Positions 12,401 through 28,149 are shown, numbered from the stretch's first letter. The stretch: 64,000 nt of DNA from DATEDA01 sp963827595 (GCA_963827595.1 CAWHBT010000001.1:248001-312000), one strand, 5' to 3'. Program-made: numbers and translations. The notes: a model not told the origin generated them from the sequence alone.

Positions 12401-14569
12401 GCTCGCCGAGGCGCTCGACCGCGCGGTAACCGCCGTCAACGGCACGCCGGGCGAGCGGCAGAGCTTCGCCGCGCTCCACGAGCTGCTCGAGGCCCAGGCG
12501 TACCGCGTCGCGTACTGGCGCGTGGCCGCCGACGAGATCAACTACCGGCGCTTCTTCGACATCAACGAGCTTGCAGCGCTCCGCATGGAGAACGAGGCGG
12601 TGTTCGAGGCGACGCACCGGTTCGTGCTGGGACTTGCCGCCGCCGGGCTGATCGACGGGCTGCGCATCGATCACCCGGACGGCCTCTACGATCCGGCGCG
12701 CTACTTCCGCCGGCTCCAGGAGCGCTACGCGCAGCTCGCGGGCGTCGACCTCGCGGGGCTCGGCGATCGCCCGCGGCCGCTGTACGTCGCGCTCGAGAAG
12801 ATCATCGCGCCGCACGAGCACCTGCCGGAGACCTGGCCGGTGCACGGCACGACCGGCTACCGGTTCGCAGCGGTCGTCAACGGCCTCTTCGTCGACACCG
12901 CGGCGCGCACCCGCGTCGACCGGACGTGGCGGGCGTTCGTCGGCGACGAGGCGCTCGACTTCGCGGAGAGCGCCTACCGCGGCAAGGCCGCGATCATGGC
13001 GAGCTCCCTCTCCGGCGAGCTCACGGTGCTGGCGAACCGCCTGCTGCGCATCGCGCGGGCCGATCGCCGCACCCGCGACTTCACTGCCAACACCCTGCGC
13101 GAAGCGCTTGCCGCCGTGGCCGCCTGCTTTCCGGTCTACCGCACCTACATCGCCGACGCGGTGACGGCGCAGGACCGACGCTACATCGACTGGGCGGTCG
13201 GGCAAGGCGAAGCGCCGCAGCCGGGTCGCCGACGCGAGCGTGTTCGAGTTCGTCAGGAATGCGCTGCTTGCGCGGGCGGCGGACGATGCGTCCGGGGCGG
13301 TCGCGGAGTACCGCGCGTTCGCGATGCGCTTCCAGCAGTTCACCGCGCCGGTGACGGCGAAGGGCGTCGAGGACACGAGCTTCTACGTCTTCAACCGCCT
13401 CGTGTCGCTGAACGACGTCGGCGGCGATCCTGACGCCTTCGGCATCACGGTCTCGGCGTTCCACGGCGCGAGCCTCGACCGTACGGCCAAGTGGCCGCAC
13501 ACGATGCTCGCCACCTCGACCCATGACAACAAGCGCTCCGAGGACGTCCGCGCGCGCATCGACGTGATCTCCGAGATGCCGGCGGTGTGGCGTCTCGCCG
13601 TGCGCCGCTGGAGCCGCATCAACCGCAGCAAGAAGCGCACGGTGGAGGGCGATCCGGCGCCGTCCCGCAACGACGAGTACCTGCTTTACCAGACGCTCAT
13701 CGGCAGCTTCCCGGCCGGCGATCTCGACGCGAGCCGGGCTCGCCGCGTATCGCGAGCGGATCGAAGCCTACATGCTGAAAGCGGTGCGCGAGGCGAAGGT
13801 GCGCACGAGCTGGATCAACCCGAACGAGGAGTACGAGTCCGCCGTCACGGGCTTCGTGCGCGCCCTGCTCGGGCGGCTCGATGGCAACCTGTTCCTCGAC
13901 GACTTCCGCGCGCAGGTGCCGACCTTCGCCTGGTTCGGGCTGCTCAACTCGGTCTCGCTCGCGCTCGTCAAGCTCACCTCGCCCGGCGTTCCCGACCTCT
14001 ACCAGGGCAACGAGCTCGTCGACCTGAGCCTCGTCGACCCGGACAACCGGCGGCCGGTGGACTACGCGCTGCGGCGGCGGCTGCTCGGTGCGCTGAAGTC
14101 GCTCGTCGCGGCGCCGGACTCGGCGCGGTACGCGGGGCTGCACGCGCTCTTCGACCCTCCCTACGACGGCCGCGCGAAACTCTGGACGATCTGGCGCGCG
14201 CTCGAGCTGCGGCGCAGGCAGCCGGATCTCTTCGCGCACGGCGACTACCACCCCGTCGCGCTGACCGGCGCGAAGTCGGGGCATGCGCTCGCCTACGCGC
14301 GACGCCTCGACGGCGGCGCGCTCGTCGTCATCGCGGGTCGCCTCTTCGCCTCCCTCGGGCTCGCGCCGGGCGTGCTGCCCGCGGGCGCGGCCGCATGGGG
14401 CGACACGGTCGCCGACGTCGCATTCCTCCCGGCCGGCACGCGCCTCGAAAACGCGCTCACCGGCGAACTGCTCGCCGTCGACAATGGCAGTCTCCCGCTC
14501 GCCCGGGCGCTCGCGCGTTTCCCCGGCGCAGTTCTCTTCAGCGACGCGCCCGCCCGGACGCCGTCGTGA
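9432..14569 (+). CDS. malQ-treY: 4-alpha-glucanotransferase / malto-oligosyltrehalose synthase fusion (MalQ-TreY), two frameshifts
   Basis: One frame carries two enzymes. Residues 1 to about 725 are amylomaltase MalQ (GH77): D487 in LRIDHVMGLMR, E535 in VIGEDLGTVPDEVR, D587 in TSTHDLPTLAGWW. From about residue 747 (PRATYRILLHRDFNF) TreY (GH13) begins, with D1080 in LRIDHPDGLYDP and E1122 in ALEKIIAPHEHLPETW. A 20-25 residue linker joins them with no stop or start. MalQ reshuffles maltodextrins; TreY turns the reducing-end alpha-1,4 bond into alpha,alpha-1,1, giving the TreZ substrate. The frame breaks twice inside TreY, near 13205 and 13733. Each fits one extra base, and conserved sequence continues in the next frame (SVFEFVRNALL; then AAYRERIEAYMLKA), including THDNKRSEDVRAR. 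Such fusions are known in some Betaproteobacteria. The breaks look like sequencing errors. Confidence 0.9.
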
Positions 14570-14598
14570 TGCGCCGCGCCGGACTCCCCGCCCGGTGA

Positions 14599-15823
14599 CG
14601 TCGACTCGCCGCAATCGCGACCCCCGACCGCGAGCTCGTCGACACTTGCCGCGCGCGCGCGGTCGATCTCCTCGAGCGCAACCTCTCCCCCTCGGGCATC
14701 CTGGCCGCGACGCCAGGCGCGCACGCCGACGCGCGCGGCTACACCGCGATCTTCGGCCGCGACGCCGCGGTGTGCGCGATCGGCATGGCGCTCTCGGGGG
14801 CGCCGGCGCTCGAGCGCGCGGCGGCGACCGGCCTCGCGACGCTCGCCGCCCACCAGGCCGCGAACGGACAGATCCCGAAATTCGTCGATCTGCGCCACGC
14901 CGAAGCCGACTTCTGGTACCTCGGCTGCATCGATGCCACGCTCTGGTGGCTGGTCGCGCTCGCCGTCCTCGATCGCATCCGGCCCGCCGGCCGGCTGCGG
15001 CGGCGGTTCGCCGCCAACGTCCGCCGGGCGATCGGCTGGCTCGCGTGCCAGGAGCACCAGCGCTTCTTCCTGCTGCAGCAGAACGAGGCCAGCGACTGGG
15101 CCGACATCATGCCGCGCTCGGGGTTCGTGCTGTACACGAACGCGCTCTGGGTTCTCGCCAAGCGGCTCTACCGCCTCCCGCGCGCGGACGAGACCCGGCG
15201 CAACGCGAACGAGCTGTTCCATCCGTTCTCGGCGGCGCTCGCCGAGTACCGCCGCGCGCGGCTGCTCGCCCATTACGCGCGGACGAAGGCGCGCCACCGC
15301 GACCTCTACCTCAGCTTCGTGAACTTTGCCTTCTTCGGCGACGAGGGGGACGTGTTCGGCAACGTGCTCGCCGTGCTGTGCGGGCTCGCCGACGACGCGG
15401 CCGGGCAGCCGCACGCTGCGCGCGCTCGAGCGCGCCGCGGTGAACGAGCCGTATCCGGTGCGCGCGGTCTGCGAGCCGATCACGCAGGAGGACGTCCTCT
15501 GGCGGCCGTACATGTCGCGGCACCGCCAGAACTTCGCCTGGCAGTATCACAATGGCGGGATCTGGCCGTTCGTCGGCGGCTTCTGGGTCGCGGCGCTCGC
15601 CGAAGCCGGGCAGCGCGAAAAGGCGGCACGCGAGCTCGTGAAGGTGGCCCGCGCGAATGCGGCGCGCGACTGGGAGTTCAACGAATGGCTGCACGGCCGC
15701 ACGCTCGAGCCGCGCGGCATGCGCGGGCAATCATGGAATGCCGCAGCGTTCCTCATCGCCTGCTACACCCTCGCCGGCGGCCGGCTCTTCCGGGGGCGCG
15801 GCGCGGCGCCAGAGCTGGCGTGA
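14599..15823 (+). CDS. (alpha/alpha)6-barrel glycoside hydrolase, glycogen-debranching / amylo-1,6-glucosidase-like, frameshifted
   Basis: Conserved sequence starts right after a TGA at 14596-14598 (ATPDRELVDTCRARAVDLLE), with no usable in-frame start before GTG 14770, so the 5' end is damaged or misread; an ATG at 14569 overlapping the treY stop is a tempting original start. The frame shifts once more near 15409 (one extra base), after which it continues cleanly to the TGA at 15823. Motifs GYTAIFGRDAAVCAIG, HQAANGQIPKFVD, ASDWADIMPRSG, FAWQYHNGGIWPFVGG and GQSWNAAAFL belong to the six-hairpin hydrolases related to eukaryote-type amylo-1,6-glucosidase and the neutral invertase (GH100-like) families. 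I infer a role in trimming glucan branches or oligosaccharides; the exact family and substrate are uncertain. Confidence 0.7.
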
Positions 15824-15934
15824 GGCGATCGCCGAAATGCGTGCGTCGTCAATGGGTTGTGCGGCGAGCCGGCGGGCGGCGCGGGAACTTTCGCGACGCG
15901 AGCGCGGTCGCACTAAATGGCGCGAGCGGGCCAG

Positions 15935-15974
15935 GCGCCCGGGCCTCGTATCGGGGAGCCGGGGCGCGTTTTTT
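15935..15974 (+). terminator. Possible intrinsic terminator upstream of glgB
   Basis: GCGCCCGG (15935-15942) can pair with CCGGGGCGC (15959-15967, one bulged G) across a 16-nt loop, followed by G and six T residues (15969-15974). This would separate the debranching-type hydrolase gene from glgB. It lies within about 200 bp that otherwise hold no gene. Confidence 0.4.
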
Positions 15975-16024
15975 GCATGAGCAGCCCACTGCGTCCCGCG
16001 CCGCATCCCCGCAGCCGAACTCGC

Positions 16025-17925
<1,901 letters not shown>

Positions 17926-17933
<8 letters not shown>

Positions 17934-19938
17934 GGCGGAAGCGAACCCCGGACCGCAGCCGGATGGCCGGGTGCGGGCGGTCGTGGAAGGGATCGCGCCG
18001 TCGGTGGACGGCGGGCGGTTCGCGGCGAAGCGCGTCGTCGGCGACCGGGTCGACGTCGAAGCGGACTGCTTCGCCGACGGCCACGACGTGCTCGCCGCAC
18101 GCCTGCTGTGGCGTCCCGAGGCCGAGCGCGAGTGGCGCGAGACGCCGATGGCGCCGCTCGGGAACGACCGCTGGCGGGGGAGCTTCACCGTCGTCGCGCC
18201 GGGGCGTTACCGCTACACCGTCACCGCCTGGGTCGACGGCTTTCTCTCGTGGCGCCACGATTTCGCGCGCCGCGTGGACCCCGAGGATATCCGGGTCGCC
18301 GCGCTCGTGGGCGCCGAGCTCGTCGAGGCGACGGCGTCCCGCGCCGCCGGCGCCGATCGTGCGCGTCTCCTGCAGACCGCCACGATCCTGCGCCGCGGCG
18401 GCGACCCCGAGGCGCTGCGCGGCGCCGGGCTGGACGAGGCGCTCGCCGCTCTCGCCGAGCGTCATCCGGACCGCCGCTTCGCGTACACCTATCCGGTCGA
18501 GTTCCCGCTCCTCGTCGATCGCGAGCGCGCGCGCTTCAGCACCTGGTACGAGATGTTCCCGCGCTCGGCCTCGCCCGAGCCGGGACGGCACGGCACCTTC
18601 CGCGACTGCGAGGCGCGGCTCGCCTACGTCGCGGCGATGGGATTCGACGTGCTCTACCTGCCGCCGATCCATCCGATCGGGCGCGAGAAGCGCAAGGGCC
18701 CGAACAACACGCTCGTTGCCGCCCCGAGCGACGTGGGCAGCCCGTGGGCCATCGGCGCCGCCGAGGGCGGGCACAAGTCGATCCACCGCGAGCTCGGCAC
18801 GCTCGCGGACTTCCGGCGACTCGTCGCCGCGGCGCGCGACCGCGGGATCGAGGTGGCGCTCGACATCGCCTTCCAGTGCGCGCCCGACCACCCGTACGTC
18901 GCGGCGCATCCGGAGTGGTTCCGGCGACGTCCGGACGGGTCGGTGCAGTACGCGGAGAACCCGCCCAAGAAGTACCAGGACATCTACCCGTTCCACTTCG
19001 AATCCGACGACTGGCGCGGACTGTGGGCGGAGCTGAAGAGCGTCTTCGACTTCTGGCTCGGCGAGGGCGTGAAGATCTTCCGCGTCGACAACCCGCACAC
19101 CAAGGGGTTTCCGTTCTGGGAGTGGGCGATTGCCGAGGTGAAGCGCGAGCACCCGGACGCGCTCTTTCTCGCGGAGGCCTTCACGCGTCCCAAGGTGATG
19201 CACCGGCTCGCGAAGCTCGGCTTCACGCAGTCGTACACGTACTTCGCGTGGCGCAACACGAAGTGGGAGCTGACCGAGTACTTCACCGAGCTCGCGCACG
19301 GACCCGGGCGCGAGTACTTCCGCCCGAACGTCTGGCCGAACACGCCCGACATCCTCACCGAGTACCTGCAGTTCGGCGGCCGCCCGGCGTTCATCGCGCG
19401 GCTCGTGCTCGCCGCCACCCTCGCCGCGAGCTACGGCATCTACGGGCCGGCGTTCGAGCTCGCCGAGCACTCACCGCGCGAGCCGGGAAGCGAGGAGTAC
19501 CTCGACTCGGAGAAATACCAGCTCCGCCACTGGGATCTCGATCGCCCGGACAGCCTCGCGGCCCTGATCGGCCGGGTCAACAAGGCGCGGCGCGAGAACC
19601 CGGCGCTGCACGCCGACGGGTCCCTGCGGTTCTTCCCGGTGGACAACGAGAGCATCATCTGCTACGGGAAGACCACCGAGAACGGCGACAACGCGATCGT
19701 GACCGCGGTGAACCTCGATCCCTACCACGTCCAGTCGGGCTGGGTCGAGCTCGACCTGGCGGCGCTCGGGATCGACCCGCACGCCCCGTACCAGATGCAC
19801 GAGCTGCTCACCGGCGCGCGCTATCTCTGGAGCGGGCCGCGCAACTTCGTCAGCCTCGATCCGCAGCGCGCGCCGGCGCACATCTTCCGCCTGCGGCGGC
19901 GGGTGCGCAGCGAACGCGACTTCGACTACTTCCTGTAA
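17926..19938 (+). CDS. glgE: Alpha-1,4-glucan:maltose-1-phosphate maltosyltransferase GlgE
   Basis: GH13_3 enzyme that extends alpha-glucan by transferring maltosyl units from maltose-1-phosphate. 670 residues. N-terminal beta domains are followed by the barrel with nucleophile D388 (FRVDNPHTKG), acid/base E417 (LFLAEAFTRP) and D475 (NTPDIL); the spacings of 29 and 58 residues match those in Streptomyces GlgE (D394, E423, D480). GPNNTLVA and WFRRRPDGSVQYAENPPKKY are typical donor-site sequences. ATG 17926 follows GAGGGTGG; GTG 17920 is an alternative start. It overlaps glgB and lies 14 bp before the trehalose synthase/maltokinase that makes its donor, the classical GlgE-pathway arrangement. 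Confidence 0.95.
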
Positions 19939-19952
19939 GAGGGCACCGGGCG

Positions 19953-23320
<3,368 letters not shown>

Positions 23321-23334
<14 letters not shown>

Positions 23335-24010
23335 CATGTTGATCGAGCCGGTGCGCGCGTTGCTGGTCCAGGTCGGGGCGTTCCTGCCGCGGCTCGCGCT
23401 CGCCGTCGTGGTGCTGATCGGCGGCTGGCTGCTCGCGAAGGTCGCTCGCTTCGCCGTCGTGAAGGCGCTGCGCGCGATCAACTTCAACGTGCTCACCGAG
23501 CGCGCCGGCATGGACGGCTTCCTCGAGCAGGGCGGCATCCGCACCGACACCACCGGCATCTTCGGCGTGCTCGTCTACTGGCTCGTGATCCTCGCCGCGC
23601 TGATCATCGCCTTCAACAGCCTCGGGCTCACGTACATCACCGATCTCCTGCACAAGGTCGTGCTGTTCGTGCCGCACGTCGTGGTGGCGCTGCTGATTCT
23701 CGCGTTCGGCGCCTACTTCGCCCGCTTCGTTGCCACCGCCGTGAGCACCTATTGCCGGAACATCGGCATCGGCCCGGGCGACGCGGAGCTGCTCGCGCAG
23801 GTCGCGCAGTACGCGATCATCGCGTTCGTCGTGCTGATCGCGCTCGACCAGCTGGGCGTCGGCGGCGCCATCGTCCGCGAGAGCTTCCTCATCATCCTCG
23901 CCGGCGTCGTGTTCGCGCTCGCGCTCGCCTTCGGGCTCGGCGGCCGCGACTGGGCGGCCGCGCTTCTCGAGCGCTGGTGGCCGCGGCGACGGCGCGAGGA
24001 CGAGCGCTGA
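23321..24010 (+). CDS. Mechanosensitive-channel-like transmembrane protein (TM_helix repeat type)
   Basis: 229-residue inner-membrane protein with about five hydrophobic helices (roughly residues 17-45, 80-105, 110-135, 165-185, 190-215) and a short basic tail (PRRRREDER). It resembles bacterial proteins annotated 'mechanosensitive ion channel, conserved TM helix', which keep the membrane part but lack the MscS beta domain. ATG 23321 follows GGAGA and overlaps the end of treS-pep2 by 14 bp once frameshifts are corrected, so it should be translated with the trehalose enzymes. That position suggests a link between turgor and trehalose or glycogen handling; this is inference from context only. 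Confidence 0.8.
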
Positions 24011-24050
24011 CGCAACGCGAGGGGAATCGTTAGGAGCCGCCGTCCATACG

Positions 24051-24076
24051 AGTGACCAGCTCGGCCGCAGGTCACT
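24051..24076. promoter_or_regulatory. Inverted repeat upstream of glgP
   Basis: AGTGACC (24051-24057) and GGTCACT (24070-24076) form a perfect 7-bp inverted repeat around a 12-nt loop in the 97-bp gap before glgP. No T-run follows, so it could be a factor-dependent terminator hairpin, an operator, or an mRNA structure. It is the only ordered element I see in this gap. Confidence 0.4.
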
Positions 24077-24107
24077 GTAGCGCGGCAAACATGGAACAAT
24101 ACCCAGC

Positions 24108-26666
24108 ATGGAGACGCCCGGCACCGCCTTCGCCCTGGAGGTCAATCCCCGGCTGCCGCGTCGCCTGATCCGGCTCGAAGAGCTCGCCAACAACCTCTGG
24201 TACAGCTGGGATCGGGCGACGCGCGCGCTGTTCGCGCGGCTCAATCCGGCGCTCTGGGATGCGGTCGGGCACAGCCCGAAGGCGATGCTGAAGCGCATCG
24301 ACGAGGCGCGGCTCGTCGACGCCGCCGACGACCCGATCTTCCTCGGCAACTTCAACCGCGTCCTCTCCGCGTACGACACCTACCACTCGGAGCCGCTGCG
24401 CCGGAACGGCTCGGAGTGGCTGCGGCAGAGCGACCTCGTCGCCTACTTCTGCGCCGAGTTCGGCTTCCACGAGAGCCTCCCGATCTACTCCGGTGGTCTC
24501 GGCATCCTCGCCGGCGACCACTGCAAGGCGGCGAGCGACATGCGCCTGCCGTTCGTCGCCGTCGGCCTCCTCTACCGACAGGGCTATTTCCACCAGACGA
24601 TCGACGCCGAAGGCGGGCAGCATGCCGAATACGTCGACTCGGACTTCGGCGAGCTCCCGGTCAGCCCGGTCGAGCTCGACGGCGGCGGCGAGCTCCGCGT
24701 GCAGGTCGAGCTCCCCGGGCGCCGCGTCGCGGTGAAGGTCTGGCAGGCGCACGTCGGGCACGTGACGCTGTATCTCCTCGACACCGATCTCGAGGAGAAC
24801 AGCGAGCGCGACCGCGACATCGCCCACCGGCTGTACGGCGGCGACCGGACGACGCGCATCGAGCAGGAGATCGTGCTGGGCGTCGGCGGGGTGCGCGCGC
24901 TCGCCGCGATGAAGATCAGGCCGACGGTCTGGCACGTCAACGAGGGCCACGCGGCGTTCCTCGTCCTGGAGCGGCTCCGCAGCGTGATGCGGGACGGGCT
25001 CGACTTCCGCGCCGCGCTCGAAGCCTGCGCCGCGAACACGGTGTTCACGACCCACACCTCGGTGCCGGCCGGCCACGACCGCTTCGCCGCGGACGCGGTG
25101 CGACAATACTTCGAGGAGTTCTGCCGGGAGGCGGGCATCGCGTTCGACGAGGTCCTCGCGCTCGGCCGCGATCCGGGCAACTCCGACTTCAACATGACCG
25201 CGCTCGCGGTGCGCGGCTCGCGCCTCCACAACGGCGTGTCGCTCATCCACGGCGAGATCTCGTCCCGCATCCTGGCGGACCTCTGGCCGCAGATCCCGGC
25301 GGCGGAGAACCCGGTCGGCTACGTGACTAACGGCGTGCACCTGCCCACGTTTCTCGCGCCCGAGTGGATGGAGGCGTTCGATAGCACCCTCGGCTTCGGC
25401 TGGAGCCAGCGCCTCGCCGACCGCGAGCTGTGGGCGCGGCTCGACGCCTTCCCCGACCACGCCTTCTGGAACGTGCGGCAGAACCTCAAGTCGCGCATGC
25501 TGCACCTCGTCCGCTACCGGCTGCGCCGGCAGCACTTCCGCAACCAGGGCAGCGAGGCGCATCTCGACCGGCTGCTGCGGTACGCGGACCCGGGCGATCC
25601 GAGGGTGCTCACGATCGGCTTCGGGCGCCGGTTCGCCACCTACAAGCGGGCGACGCTGCTGCTCGAGAACCTCGACGAGCTTGGCCGGATCGTCGGCGAT
25701 TCCGAGCGGCCGGTGCTGTTCATCTTCGCCGGCCGGGCGCATCCGGCCGATGCGCCGGGCCAGGAGCTGATGCGCCAGCTGACGCAGGTGGCGAAGCGGC
25801 CGGAGTTCGAAGGCAAGCTGCTGCTGCTCGAGGGCTACGACCTGCACATCGCGCGCCGGCTTGTCGCGGGCGTGGACGTGTGGCTCAACAACCCGGTCTA
25901 TCCGCTGGAGGCATCGGGCACCTCCGGCATGAAGGCCGGGATGAACGGCGTGCTCAACCTCTCGGTACTCGACGGCTGGTGGGGCGAGGGCTATACCGGC
26001 GACAACGGCTGGGCGATCAAGCCGGCCTCGCCGGCGCTCGAGGAGTATCGCCGCACGCAGGAGGAGGCGCGGACGCTCTACGAGATCCTCCAGGACCAGG
26101 TGATCCCGATGTACTACCGTCGCGGTCCGCAGGGCTTCTCGCCGGAGTGGATCCGCATGGCGAAGCGCTCGATCGCGACGATCCTGCCGCGCTTCAACGC
26201 CGGCCGGATGCTGAACGAGTACGTGGCGAAGTTCTACATGCCGGCGGCGCAGCAGTGGCGGCGCTACGCGGAGTCGAAGTTCGGCGCCGCGCGCGAGATC
26301 GCGGCGTGGAAGGAGCGCGTGCGCGCCGCGTGGCCGGGCGTCGCCCTGCGGCGGCTCGACTCGCCGCCGAAGCGCATCCCGTTCGGGGATTCGATCCGGG
26401 TCGAGGTCGCGGCCAGGCTGAACGGCCTCAAGCCGGCGGACATGATCGTGGAACTCGTGCTGTCCCGCGGACACCGCGAGCCCAGCGACCGGCGGGTGCG
26501 CCACGAGCTCGTGTTCGACGGCACGCTGACCGATGCCGGCGAGCACCGCTTCACGATCGATCTCGCGCCCGAGTTCTGCGGCCGGCTCGACTACCGGATC
26601 CGCGCCTACCCCTGCCACGAGCTGCTCACTCACCCGTTCGAGCTCGGGTTGATGGTCTGGGTCTAG
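24108..26666 (+). CDS. glgP: Alpha-glucan (glycogen) phosphorylase, DUF3417-containing type
   Basis: Releases glucose-1-phosphate from glucan ends using a pyridoxal-phosphate cofactor. 852 residues. The N-terminus (NLWYSWDRATRALFARLNP) is the DUF3417 segment typical of the short, archaeal/actinobacterial-like GlgP subgroup, not the E. coli MalP/GlgP type. The phosphorylase core includes AYFCAEFGFHESLPIYSGG, VNEGHAAFL, NMTALAVRGS and the cofactor-binding lysine K609 in SGTSGMKAGMNG. The C-terminal 100 residues form a beta-rich module (RLDSPPKRIPFGD on). It would break down stored glucan made by the neighbouring enzymes. Its stop is 10 bp from the stop of the convergent glgA. The ribosome site is weak. 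Confidence 0.94.
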   Translation: METPGTAFALEVNPRLPRRLIRLEELANNLWYSWDRATRALFARLNPALWDAVGHSPKAMLKRIDEARLVDAADDPIFLGNFNRVLSAYDTYHSEPLRRNGSEWLRQSDLVAYFCAEFGFHESLPIYSGGLGILAGDHCKAASDMRLPFVAVGLLYRQGYFHQTIDAEGGQHAEYVDSDFGELPVSPVELDGGGELRVQVELPGRRVAVKVWQAHVGHVTLYLLDTDLEENSERDRDIAHRLYGGDRTTRIEQEIVLGVGGVRALAAMKIRPTVWHVNEGHAAFLVLERLRSVMRDGLDFRAALEACAANTVFTTHTSVPAGHDRFAADAVRQYFEEFCREAGIAFDEVLALGRDPGNSDFNMTALAVRGSRLHNGVSLIHGEISSRILADLWPQIPAAENPVGYVTNGVHLPTFLAPEWMEAFDSTLGFGWSQRLADRELWARLDAFPDHAFWNVRQNLKSRMLHLVRYRLRRQHFRNQGSEAHLDRLLRYADPGDPRVLTIGFGRRFATYKRATLLLENLDELGRIVGDSERPVLFIFAGRAHPADAPGQELMRQLTQVAKRPEFEGKLLLLEGYDLHIARRLVAGVDVWLNNPVYPLEASGTSGMKAGMNGVLNLSVLDGWWGEGYTGDNGWAIKPASPALEEYRRTQEEARTLYEILQDQVIPMYYRRGPQGFSPEWIRMAKRSIATILPRFNAGRMLNEYVAKFYMPAAQQWRRYAESKFGAAREIAAWKERVRAAWPGVALRRLDSPPKRIPFGDSIRVEVAARLNGLKPADMIVELVLSRGHREPSDRRVRHELVFDGTLTDAGEHRFTIDLAPEFCGRLDYRIRAYPCHELLTHPFELGLMVWV

Positions 26667-26676
26667 CGCAAGCGCG

Positions 26677-28149
26677 TCAGGCAAGCCCCGCGTACAGCGC
26701 CGCGTATTCCGCGGCGCTCGCACGCCAGCTGAAGTCCCTTGCCATCCCGGCGCGCTGCAGCGCGCGCCAGGTCGCCGGTTCCCGATACGCGGCGAGCGCG
26801 CGTTCGATCGCCTCGAGCAGCGCGTCCGGCGCCAGCTCCTGGAACAGGAAGCCGCTCGCCCTGCCGTCGGCGAGCGTCGCGGCTCCGCAGTCCACGATCG
26901 AGTCGCATAGCCCGCCGGTCGCGCGCGCGACGGGTGGCGTGCCGTAGCGCTGGCTGTACATCTGGTTGAGGCCGCACGGCTCGAAGCGCGACGGCATGAG
27001 AAAGGCATCGGCGCCCGCTTCGATGAGGTGCGCCAGCGCCTCGTCGAAGGCGAGCTCGACGGCGACCGTGCCGCGGTGCGCCTCCGCTGCGGCGCGCAGC
27101 GCGCGCTCGAGCCCGGCGTCCCCGGTGCCGAGAACAACGAGCTGCGCTCCGAGCGCCGCGAGCCGCGGTGCGATCGCGGCGATCAGGTCCGCGCCCTTCT
27201 GATCGGTCAGCCGGCCGATGAAGCCGAGGAGCGGTCGGTCGGGCACACTTGGCAGCCGCATGCGCGCCTGAAGCGCGAGCTTGTTCTCGCGCTTGGCGTC
27301 GAGCCGGGCAGCGTCGTAGCGGCGCGCGATCAGCGGGTCGGTCGCAGGGTTCCAGGCGTCGGTGTCGACGCCGTTCAGGATCCCGTGCAGCCGAGCGGCG
27401 CGTGCGGCGAGCAGGTCCTGGAAACCGAACCCGAGCGGCGCGCGCTGGATCTCGCGCGCGTACGTGGGGCTCACCGTCGCGAGCGCGTCGGCGAAGACGA
27501 GCCCGGCCTTGAGGAATGACATGCGGCCGTAGAACTCGACCCCGTCCATCGCGAAGCTCTCCGGCGGCAGCCCGACCGCCGCGACGGTCGCCGCTGGGAA
27601 CAGCCCCTGGAACGCGAGGTTGTGGATGCACACGATGGTGGCCGCGCCGCGCGCGCTCCCGAACCGGAGGAACGCCGGCGCGAGCGCGGTCTGCCAGTCG
27701 TTGCAGTGGAGAACCTGCGGGCGCCAGTCGAGCGGGCTCGCGTCGCCCGCCAGCAGCGCCGCCGCACGCGCGAGCTGGCCGAACCGCAGCGCGTTGTCGG
27801 TCCAATCCTCGCCGGTCGCGGGATCCAGATAGGGGCCGCCGTCGCGATCGTAGAGCGGCGGACAGTCGACGAGCCAGGCGGGCACGCCGCCCGGGAGCGA
27901 CGTCTCCAGGATCCGCGCCGCGGGCAGGCCCGCCAGCGGCGCGATGCGCGCGACCTCCCGCTGATCCGGGGCGGCCCCGGCCACCGCGCGGTAGGCCGGG
28001 AGGAGGACCCGCACGTCGAGGCCGGAGACCTGCAGCGCGGCCGGGAGCGCGGCGCTCACGTCGCCGAGGCCGCCGGTTTTCACCCACGGTGCGCACTCGG
28101 GCGTCGCGAACAGGACCCGCAGTCCCGCGCGTGTGCTCTCGTCGGTCAT
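26677..28149 (-). CDS. glgA: Glycogen synthase GlgA (GT5)
   Basis: Transfers glucose from ADP-glucose to the non-reducing end of alpha-1,4-glucan. 490 residues, the normal length. The ADP-glucose-binding motif KTGGLGDV is at residues 24-31, the N-terminal Rossmann domain continues through VLHCNDWQTALAP and TIVCIHNLAFQGLFP, and the C-terminal donor domain includes GFIGRLTDQKGADLI and MPSRFEPCGLNQMYSQRYGTPP. It is the only leftward gene in the glycogen block, back to back with glgC across a 198-bp region. No clear ribosome site precedes ATG 28149. With GlgC it gives the classical ADP-glucose route beside the GlgE route. Confidence 0.95.
   Translation of the reverse strand: MTDESTRAGLRVLFATPECAPWVKTGGLGDVSAALPAALQVSGLDVRVLLPAYRAVAGAAPDQREVARIAPLAGLPAARILETSLPGGVPAWLVDCPPLYDRDGGPYLDPATGEDWTDNALRFGQLARAAALLAGDASPLDWRPQVLHCNDWQTALAPAFLRFGSARGAATIVCIHNLAFQGLFPAATVAAVGLPPESFAMDGVEFYGRMSFLKAGLVFADALATVSPTYAREIQRAPLGFGFQDLLAARAARLHGILNGVDTDAWNPATDPLIARRYDAARLDAKRENKLALQARMRLPSVPDRPLLGFIGRLTDQKGADLIAAIAPRLAALGAQLVVLGTGDAGLERALRAAAEAHRGTVAVELAFDEALAHLIEAGADAFLMPSRFEPCGLNQMYSQRYGTPPVARATGGLCDSIVDCGAATLADGRASGFLFQELAPDALLEAIERALAAYREPATWRALQRAGMARDFSWRASAAEYAALYAGLA

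Noticed and set aside
15917..16024. Earlier glgB starts at 15917 or 15977
   Set aside because: They fall in or just behind a hairpin with a T-run, and the added residues do not resemble GlgB.
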